A stretch of 64,000 nt of DNA from Sphaerothrix gracilis. Its GTDB lineage: Bacteria; Cyanobacteriota; Cyanobacteriia; Phormidesmidales; Phormidesmidaceae. The stretch spans positions 124,001-188,000 of the forward strand of contig NZ_JASATW010000011.1 of NCBI RefSeq assembly GCF_030405905.1. Direction: 5' to 3'. Made by a program: the position numbers and the translations under genes. This document shows, one piece after another, positions 58,230-64,000 of the stretch (the first letter of the stretch is position 1; each line of letters starts with the position of its first letter). The notes below the pieces were generated by a model. The model was not told the origin of the DNA, made no database searches, and saw nothing but the letters and a program-made list of their open reading frames with translations.

Positions 58230-58896
58230 TCCGGCCTTGCTGAAGCTGCTGCAGCTAGCCAGTCCGGCTTTACCCGTCGGCGCTTACAGCTATTCTGAGG
58301 GGCTAGAAAGTTTGGTGCAGCAGGGTCATCTAGCTGCTCCTGAGGCTGTTCACTACTGGCTCACTCAGGAGCTGCGCTATGGCGCTGTGCGGCTAGAAGC
58401 GGCGGTGATGCTACGCTGCCACCGGGCAGCAGGCGATCGCAATTTTGCTGCTTTGCAAACCTGGAATCACTGGCTCTCTGCCGTCCGCGAGACGGCTGAA
58501 CTGCGGGCACAGAGCTGGCAGATGGGTCGCTCTCTAGCGCGTCTGCTGCAATCTTTACATCCGGAACTCGAAACCGCGATCGCTTCTTGTCTGCCCCACT
58601 GCAATTTTGCGACCGCTTTTGCGATCGCTGCTGTGCACTGGCAGATCGAGCTAGAAACAGCGCTGTTAGGCTACCTGCAAAGCTGGGTCAGCAACCTAGT
58701 CAATGCTGCGGTTAGGCTAGTGCCCCTGGGGCAAACCGCAGGCCAGCAGCTTTTGCTTGACCTCTACCCAACGTTAGAAAACGCGGCTGAGACTATTTTG
58801 CAGCTTCAGGACAATGATCTGGCAAGTAGCGGCTGGGGATTGGCGATCGCCAGTATGCAGCATGAGACACTGTATAGTCGGTTGTTTAGATCGTGA
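58219..58896 (+). CDS. ureF: urease accessory protein UreF
   Basis: Part of the UreD-UreF-UreG complex that delivers nickel to urease. From the first of two adjacent ATGs (58219, 58222) the product is about 225 residues, normal for UreF. Helical motifs include LLQLASPALPVGAYSYSEGL at the start and the C-terminal AVRLVPLGQTAGQQLL. It overlaps the end of ureE and precedes ureG by 16 bases. Confidence 0.92.
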   Translation: MMPDPALLKLLQLASPALPVGAYSYSEGLESLVQQGHLAAPEAVHYWLTQELRYGAVRLEAAVMLRCHRAAGDRNFAALQTWNHWLSAVRETAELRAQSWQMGRSLARLLQSLHPELETAIASCLPHCNFATAFAIAAVHWQIELETALLGYLQSWVSNLVNAAVRLVPLGQTAGQQLLLDLYPTLENAAETILQLQDNDLASSGWGLAIASMQHETLYSRLFRS

Positions 58897-58912
58897 TCAA
58901 AATCAGACACTC

Positions 58913-59542
58913 ATGACCCCTTTTCGCGTGGGCATTGCTGGCCCGGTTGGCTCTGGCAAAACGGCTTTGGTAGACGCGCTGTGCAAGGCGATGCGCGATC
59001 GCTATCAAATTGCTGTAGTGACTAACGATATCTACACTCAGGAAGACGCTCAGTTTTTGGTGCGGAGCCAGGCGCTAGAGGGCGATCGGATTGTGGGGGT
59101 GGAAACAGGAGGCTGTCCCCATACGGCGATTCGAGAAGATGCGTCAATTAACCTAGTGGCGATTGAGGAGTTAGAGGCGCGGTTTCAGCCTTTGGACCTA
59201 ATTTTTGTGGAAAGCGGCGGTGATAATTTAGCCTCTACCTTCAGCCCAGAACTGGTGGATTTGACCCTCTACGTGATTGACGTGGCGGCGGGCGAGAAAA
59301 TTCCCCGTAAAGGGGGGCCGGGGATCACCAAATCCGACCTGCTAGTGATCAACAAGATTGATCTAGCCCCGATGGTAGGCGCAGATTTAGGGGTGATGGA
59401 ACGAGACGCTCAGAAAATGCGGGGCGATCGCCCGTTTGTATTCACAAATCTTAAGCTGGGTCAAGGATTGGAGATAATTATGGAATTCATTCAGTTTCAC
59501 GGTTTTGTCGAAGCGGCAGAATCTGCTGATTCATCAGCTTAA
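58913..59542 (+). CDS. ureG: urease accessory GTPase UreG
   Basis: SIMIBI-class GTPase that powers nickel insertion. 209 residues from ATG 58913; an upstream in-frame start would be inside ureF. P-loop GPVGSGKTALVDAL, metal-binding CPH motif (GGCPHTAIREDASIN), switch region FVESGGDNLASTFS and NKxD in LLVINKIDLAP. Together with ureE and ureF it makes a three-gene operon. ureD and the urease structural genes ureABC are not in the window. Confidence 0.95.
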   Translation: MTPFRVGIAGPVGSGKTALVDALCKAMRDRYQIAVVTNDIYTQEDAQFLVRSQALEGDRIVGVETGGCPHTAIREDASINLVAIEELEARFQPLDLIFVESGGDNLASTFSPELVDLTLYVIDVAAGEKIPRKGGPGITKSDLLVINKIDLAPMVGADLGVMERDAQKMRGDRPFVFTNLKLGQGLEIIMEFIQFHGFVEAAESADSSA

Positions 59543-59673
59543 ATGATGTGCGCTCAAGTTTATAGCGATCGCGATCGCGATCGAAAATCCCTCTCGTGAG
59601 GGTAACTGTCCGTGTTTTTTCCTGCTGTAGGCAGTTGCCAATAAGACAGAAAGACTTATGCCGCTACCTTTTT

Positions 59674-59715
59674 GTATCAGGGAGCACAATTGTTCGGCTC
59701 AGCTAACTCTAATAT
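59674..59715 (+). promoter_or_regulatory. NtcA-type promoter upstream of urtA
   Basis: GTA (59674-59676), eight bases, CAC (59685-59687) match the NtcA site GTAN8TAC with one change. A TAATAT -10 hexamer (59710-59715) follows 22 bases later, the spacing of NtcA-activated promoters. urtA starts 60 bases downstream. Confidence 0.55.
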
Positions 59716-59775
59716 CACTTACCGTTGCGGCTTGCATTTAAAAGCTGGTTAAGTCAGAGGAGTGAAGGGTCAAAC

Positions 59776-61095
59776 ATGGCGGCAAATTTCAATAGAAGAA
59801 AGTTTTTACTCTACGGTTCTGCCACGCTAGGTACAAGTATTCTGCTCAAGGCTTGTGGGAGTGGTTCCGAGACAGCTTCAGAGGAGGCAACTCCCGGCGC
59901 TGAGCAGTCAGCCGACGCAGATGCGGGCGAAACCATTAAGGTGGGGATTCTACACTCCCTCAGCGGCACAATGGCGATCAGCGAAACCACCGTGGTTGAA
60001 GCTGAGCAGCTAGCGATTCAGGAAATCAATGAAGCAGGCGGTGTGCTTGGCAGGCAGATTGAAGCCATTGTGGAAGACGGTGCCTCTGACTGGCCTACCT
60101 TTGCAGAAAAGGCCGAGAAGCTAATCGATCAGGACAACGTGGCTACCGTCTTTGGCTGCTGGACTTCGGCTAGCCGCAAAGCTGTACTGCCCGTGTTTGA
60201 ATCTAAGCAGCATTTGCTGTGGTACCCGGTACAGTACGAAGGCCAAGAGTGTTCGCAAAACATCTTCTACACTGGCGCGGCTCCTAACCAGCAGATTGAG
60301 CCTGCAGTGGAATGGTTGATGGAAAATAAGGGAGAGCAGTTTTTCTTAGTTGGCTCCGACTATGTCTTCCCTCGTACCGCTAACACCATTATTCAGGAGC
60401 AGGTGAAAGCGCTGGGCGGTGAGGTTGTCGGTGAGGACTATCTGCCCCTGGGCAACACTGAGGTAACGCCTATTATCACCAAGATTAAAGCGGCTCTGCC
60501 CGACGGCGGCGTCATCTTTAATAGCCTCAATGGTGATAGCAACGTGGCCTTCTTTAAGCAGCTTCAGGGGGCGGGTCTGACTCCTGACAAGTATCCGGTG
60601 ATGTCTGTCAGCATTGCTGAGGAAGAAGTGCGCCAGATTGGTAAAGAGTTCTTGCTAGGCCACTATGCGGCCTGGAACTACTTCATGACGGTGGATAACC
60701 CGCAGAATACCCAATGGGTTGCTGACTTCCAGGCCGAGTACGGCGACGATCGCGTCACCAACGATCCGATGGAAGCGGCCTACATCATGGTCTACATTTG
60801 GAAGCAGGCGGTTGAATCCGCAGGTACTACCGATATTCCGGCAGTACGGGAGGCCGCTTATGGTCAGACCTTAGAAGCGCCTGAAGGTTTAGTCACCATG
60901 AATCCCAACCACCACTTATCGAAGACGGTACGGATTGGGGAAGTCCGAGATGATGGTCTGTTTGATATTGTTTGGTCTACGGAAGGCCCGATTGATCCAG
61001 TGCCCTGGAACCAGTACGTACCTGATACCAAGGGCTTTGCCTGTGATTGGTCTGACCCAGAAAAGGGTGGCAAGTACGAAACCGAGGGCGCATAG
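59776..61095 (+). CDS. urtA: urea ABC transporter substrate-binding protein
   Basis: Periplasmic urea receptor, anchored as a lipoprotein. 439 residues from ATG 59776, after GAGGAGTGAAGGGTC. The signal has NRRKFLLYGSATLGTSILL, then the lipobox LKAC. Mature domains: TIKVGILHSLSGTMAISE, NEAGGVLGRQIEAIVEDGAS, VFGCWTSASRKAVLPVFE, FYTGAAPNQQIEPAVEW and VMSVSIAEEEVRQIG, all as in UrtA/FmdD-type receptors. It is the first gene of the urt cluster. Confidence 0.94.
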   Translation: MAANFNRRKFLLYGSATLGTSILLKACGSGSETASEEATPGAEQSADADAGETIKVGILHSLSGTMAISETTVVEAEQLAIQEINEAGGVLGRQIEAIVEDGASDWPTFAEKAEKLIDQDNVATVFGCWTSASRKAVLPVFESKQHLLWYPVQYEGQECSQNIFYTGAAPNQQIEPAVEWLMENKGEQFFLVGSDYVFPRTANTIIQEQVKALGGEVVGEDYLPLGNTEVTPIITKIKAALPDGGVIFNSLNGDSNVAFFKQLQGAGLTPDKYPVMSVSIAEEEVRQIGKEFLLGHYAAWNYFMTVDNPQNTQWVADFQAEYGDDRVTNDPMEAAYIMVYIWKQAVESAGTTDIPAVREAAYGQTLEAPEGLVTMNPNHHLSKTVRIGEVRDDGLFDIVWSTEGPIDPVPWNQYVPDTKGFACDWSDPEKGGKYETEGA

Positions 61096-61133
61096 CGCTG
61101 CTTCGTTAAGTAGTTCAGCATAACGGCGTATAA

Positions 61134-61173
61134 GAAGCTTAGAAACTGCCTATCAGGTTTGCGTCTAAGCTTC
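61134..61173 (+). terminator. hairpin after urtA
   Basis: GAAGCTTAGA (61134-61143) and TCTAAGCTTC (61164-61173) form a perfect 10-bp stem, extended by AAAC/GTTT, followed by CTTTCTTTTT. It is probably a partial terminator or mRNA-stabilising stem in the 343-base gap before urtB, making urtA more abundant than the permease genes. The remaining gap (61180-61438) shows no gene. Confidence 0.55.
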
Positions 61174-61438
61174 CTTTCTTTTTAAGAACGCTAAATTTTG
61201 GTTGAAGAGACAGGCGTGATTTTTGGCTGTTTATGTTGAACCTTTTTGACCTCTGGCTTTAGATAGAATCTGCCTGCTTGAGCGGTATTGCATTGGCTTG
61301 ACCGCTGGGGATAGCGCAGGGTGTGACGATGGGGTTAACGAATTGCTGTCGGCTTGGCTAAACCCATAAGTGCTGCGGACTAGATGTTTTCTAGGGAGTG
61401 GACGCAACCCCCGTAGTTCAGTGTTTCCTGCCCAATAG

Positions 61439-62626
61439 TTGACTAGGTTGAAGATTGTGTTGATTGAAGGTTTAATTGGCGGCCTGTTTAACGGTATTAG
61501 CATCGGCGCGGTACTGCTAATTGTGGCACTGGGTCTAGCTATCGTGTTTGGCCTGATGGGCGTGATCAATCTGGCTCATGGTGAGCTAATGATGTTGGGA
61601 GCCTATACCACCTACGTGGTGCAAAATGGCTTCAGAACCCTAGGGGAGTCAGCCCTGAATTTTTATATATTTGCGGCTTTGCCCCTGTCATTTCTAGTCG
61701 CTGCCCTAGTGGGGTTAGCTTTAGAACGCGGCGTGATTCGCTATCTCTATGGCCGCCCTTTAGAAACGCTGCTTGCCACTTGGGGCGTTAGTCTCATTCT
61801 GCGCCAGTTTGTCCGCAGCGTGAACTGGGCCATGATTGTGGGGCTAGTGCTTTTCTGCCTGCTATTTTGGGGTGGGCGCTGGGGGCTGCAGCGCAGTCAG
61901 CGGCAAATAGCAGGCTGGATGTCGGCGGCCTTGCTGGTGATTTCAGCCGCGATCGCCCTAGTAGCGGGTATTTTAATCAATCAAAATGCCGCCACTGCCC
62001 TGACTCGCCCCTGGTTCAGCGCTCGCAATGTGGACGTAACGCCTCCTGTCTGGCTGCGGGGCGGTTTGGCCTTGGGAACGACGCTACAGTTTCCCTATGC
62101 GCGGCTGTTCATTATTGCGTTGACAATTGTTTGTCTGGTGGGCGTGTATTGGTTCCTGCAGCGCTCTGCCTGGGGTTTGCGTATTCGTTCTGTCACGCAA
62201 AACCGCAGCATGAGCGCCTGTCTGGGCATTCCTACCGAGCGGGTAGATGCGCTTACCTTTGCCCTTGGCTCCGGATTGGCGGGCATTGCGGGCTGCGCGG
62301 TAACGCTGCTGGGTTCAGTAGGGCCAAACTTGGGGTCTAACTATATCGTTGACGCCTTTATGGTGGTGGTAGTCGGCGGCGTTGGCAAGCTGGTGGGCAG
62401 CATTGTGGCGGCTATGGTGATTGGCATTATTACATATTTGGTTGGCTCCGGTACTCTGGCCCTCATGCTGATGCCGATTGAAGCGCTACAGCCGCTGGTG
62501 GCTTTCTTTACCTTTTTTGCCACAACTAGCATGGCTAAGGTGATGGTGTTTGCCCTAATTATTGCCTTTCTGCAGATCAAGCCCGCCGGCATATTCCCCC
62601 AGAAGGGACGCACAGTTGAGGCATAG
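61439..62626 (+). CDS. urtB: urea ABC transporter permease UrtB
   Basis: Branched-chain amino acid-type permease (LivH-like) of the urea transporter. 395 residues from TTG 61439, or 389 from GTG 61457 (VLIEGLIGG). Eight or so membrane segments; motifs GLAIVFGLMGVINLAHGELM and ALGSGLAGIAGCAVTLLGSV are typical of the family. The pairing with urtA and urtC identifies it as UrtB. Confidence 0.9.
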   Translation: MTRLKIVLIEGLIGGLFNGISIGAVLLIVALGLAIVFGLMGVINLAHGELMMLGAYTTYVVQNGFRTLGESALNFYIFAALPLSFLVAALVGLALERGVIRYLYGRPLETLLATWGVSLILRQFVRSVNWAMIVGLVLFCLLFWGGRWGLQRSQRQIAGWMSAALLVISAAIALVAGILINQNAATALTRPWFSARNVDVTPPVWLRGGLALGTTLQFPYARLFIIALTIVCLVGVYWFLQRSAWGLRIRSVTQNRSMSACLGIPTERVDALTFALGSGLAGIAGCAVTLLGSVGPNLGSNYIVDAFMVVVVGGVGKLVGSIVAAMVIGIITYLVGSGTLALMLMPIEALQPLVAFFTFFATTSMAKVMVFALIIAFLQIKPAGIFPQKGRTVEA

Positions 62627-62634
62627 GGGACACA

Positions 62635-63810
62635 ATGGCAAACGACACGTTGACGCGACCTAAAAAAGGAAAATTTGCTAAGCGCCGCTTGCTGATAGAA
62701 GCAGGCATTGTGGTAGCGATCGCCCTGATTTTAATTTTGATTGTCCCTGCTGCTGTTTCGGGCTTTCGGTTAGGACTGCTGGGTCGTTTTCTGGCCCTGG
62801 CGATTGTAGCTTTAGGGATTGATTTGATCTGGGGCTTTACCGGGCTGCTGAGTTTAGGACACGGCATTTTCTTTGCCTTAGGCGGCTATGCCTTCGCTAT
62901 GCACCTGCAGTTGAATACGCTAGGGGAAGGCCAGATCCCAGACTTTTTTAGTCTTTACGGGGTGATGGAACTGCCCTGGTTCTGGCAACCGTTTTACTCC
63001 CTACCCCTGACGCTGCTGGCAGTTGTTCTGATTCCGAGCTTGGTGGCAGGGCTGCTCGGCTATCTGGTCTTTCGCAACCGCATTCGTGGGGTTTACTTCT
63101 CAATTTTGACCCAGGCGGCGCTGGTGGTCTTTTTCAATTTCTTCAACGGTCAGCAAAAGCTAATCAACGGCACCAATGGTCTTAAAACCGATACCAGCAC
63201 TTTTCTGGGTAATCAGGTGGGTGGCGAAGGGATGCAGCTTGCTTTCTACGCCCTGACCGTTGTGTTTTTGGCTTTGATTTACGCTCTTTGTCGCTGGTTA
63301 ACGAGCGGGCGCTTTGGCCGCATGTTAGTAGCGATTCGGGATGATGAGAACCGGGTTCGTTTTTCGGGCTACGATCCGACAGCTTTTAAGGTGCTGGTGT
63401 TCGCGGTGTCAGGGGCGATCGCTGGCATTGCAGGTGCTCTCTATACGGTGCAGTCAGGGATTGTTTCACCTCAGTATATGGATATTGCCTTCTCAATTGA
63501 GATGGTGATTTGGGTTGCGGTAGGTGGACGGGCCACTCTGGTCGGGGCAATTCTGGGGGCGGTGCTTGTGAACTGGGCGCGAACCTTGCTCAGTGAAAGT
63601 TTTCCTGAAGTCTGGCTATTCTTTCAAGGGGCGCTGTTCTTACTGGTGGTAACGGCGCTGCCAGACGGTATTGTTGGCTGGCTGCGATCGCAGTTTGGCG
63701 ATCGCCTGCGCACCTGGCTTGGCCCTTCCCGGTTGGTGGTAACACCGCCTCTGCTAGAGCTAGACCCAGATGTGCGGGAAGAAAGACGCGAGGCGATCGA
63801 TAAACGTTAG
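62635..63810 (+). CDS. urtC: urea ABC transporter permease UrtC
   Basis: Second membrane subunit (LivM-like). 391 residues beginning eight bases after urtB. About nine membrane segments; motifs IDLIWGFTGLLSLGHGIFFA, LGGYAFAMHLQ and AVSGAIAGIAGALYTVQSG are diagnostic. The C-terminal tail is Pro/Arg/Glu-rich. Confidence 0.93.
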   Translation: MANDTLTRPKKGKFAKRRLLIEAGIVVAIALILILIVPAAVSGFRLGLLGRFLALAIVALGIDLIWGFTGLLSLGHGIFFALGGYAFAMHLQLNTLGEGQIPDFFSLYGVMELPWFWQPFYSLPLTLLAVVLIPSLVAGLLGYLVFRNRIRGVYFSILTQAALVVFFNFFNGQQKLINGTNGLKTDTSTFLGNQVGGEGMQLAFYALTVVFLALIYALCRWLTSGRFGRMLVAIRDDENRVRFSGYDPTAFKVLVFAVSGAIAGIAGALYTVQSGIVSPQYMDIAFSIEMVIWVAVGGRATLVGAILGAVLVNWARTLLSESFPEVWLFFQGALFLLVVTALPDGIVGWLRSQFGDRLRTWLGPSRLVVTPPLLELDPDVREERREAIDKR

Positions 63811-63846
63811 TCCCTGATCAGCGATTCATTTACGACAGGCAAAACC

Positions 63847-64000
63847 GTGAGCGCGAAGATTTTAGACATTGAAAACGTCACCGTCAGCTTTGACGGCTTC
63901 AAAGCCCTCAACAACCTCAATTTCAACATGAATGAGGGTGAACTGCGGGTAATTATTGGCCCTAACGGGGCTGGCAAAACCACCTTTCTTGACGTGATTA
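63847..64000 (+). CDS. urtD: urea ABC transporter ATPase UrtD, 5' part
   Basis: Cut by the window end; 51 residues are visible from GTG 63847. The frame reads SAKILDIENVTVSFDGFKAL and then the Walker A motif GPNGAGKTT. Its place 36 bases after urtC, and the LivG-like start, identify it as UrtD, one of two ATPases that power urea uptake. Confidence 0.9.
   Translation, partial: MSAKILDIENVTVSFDGFKALNNLNFNMNEGELRVIIGPNGAGKTTFLDVI

Overview
The window comes from a cyanobacterial chromosome. Evidence in the sequence is a 16S rRNA carrying the cyanobacteria-type stretch before GCAATGGG (about 44530-44555), a Rubisco assembly chaperone (Raf1), a tocopherol cyclase, a photosystem II S4-domain protein, the urea transporter Urt, and the palindrome GCGATCGC (HIP1) scattered through nearly every kilobase. 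The rRNA operon layout (16S-tRNA-Ile-tRNA-Ala-23S-5S) and the many filamentous-type signalling proteins would suit a Leptolyngbya-like filamentous strain, but that placement is inference.

Layout. 1-8.2 kb: tocopherol cyclase (cut by the window edge), a Pro/Ala-rich secreted protein, three hypothetical envelope-type proteins (the last with a LexA-like operator), an MlaE-type lipid-transport permease, a DUF3386 protein and raf1. 8.4-12.9 kb: tRNA-Ala(GGC) and a phosphorelay island: a six-domain response regulator with Hpt and GGDEF, a PAS histidine kinase and a single receiver. 13.1-17.1 kb: cytochrome bd-type quinol oxidase cydAB, a YgjP-type metallopeptidase and a PerR/FurC-like regulator. 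17.2-19.0 kb: a 24-codon membrane microprotein ORF, dnaN, and next to it a cluster of seven perfect TTTTCCACA DnaA boxes that is very probably the chromosomal replication origin. 19.1-22.7 kb: an acetoacetate-decarboxylase-like protein and an FAD oxidoreductase. 22.9-40.5 kb: a 1797-residue kinase/ATPase/GAF/adenylate cyclase, a GspC/PilP-like protein, a coiled-coil protein, a Tat-exported multicopper oxidase, Uma2 nuclease, Ser/Thr kinase, M3 peptidase, a K+ channel and a hybrid histidine kinase. 41-43.7 kb: a membrane hydrolase, cysteine desulfurase and nadC. 43.9-49.3 kb: the complete rRNA operon with promoter and terminator. 49.4-57.5 kb: a GH13 glucosidase, a three-gene operon of glutamine-synthetase-like, MetX-like hydrolase and fatty-acid desaturase, a DUF3616 protein, a PSII S4 protein and a PAS-LuxR regulator. 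57.8-64.0 kb: a urea island with ureE-ureF-ureG followed by urtA-urtB-urtC-urtD (the last cut by the window edge).

How the genes work together. The urea block couples uptake (Urt ABC transporter) to maturation of the nickel enzyme urease (UreEFG); an NtcA-type promoter lies upstream of urtA. The origin sits between dnaN and an oppositely oriented gene, and the rRNA operon about 25 kb to its right is read away from it, as expected for replication-codirectional transcription. The most unusual material is the set of signalling fusions (one regulator has two receivers that have lost their phospho-acceptor Asp), the GS-like/MetX-like/desaturase operon, the ADC-like/FAD pair, the microprotein beside dnaN, and the LexA-like site before an uncharacterised membrane protein. 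No CRISPR array, insertion sequence or prophage was seen.
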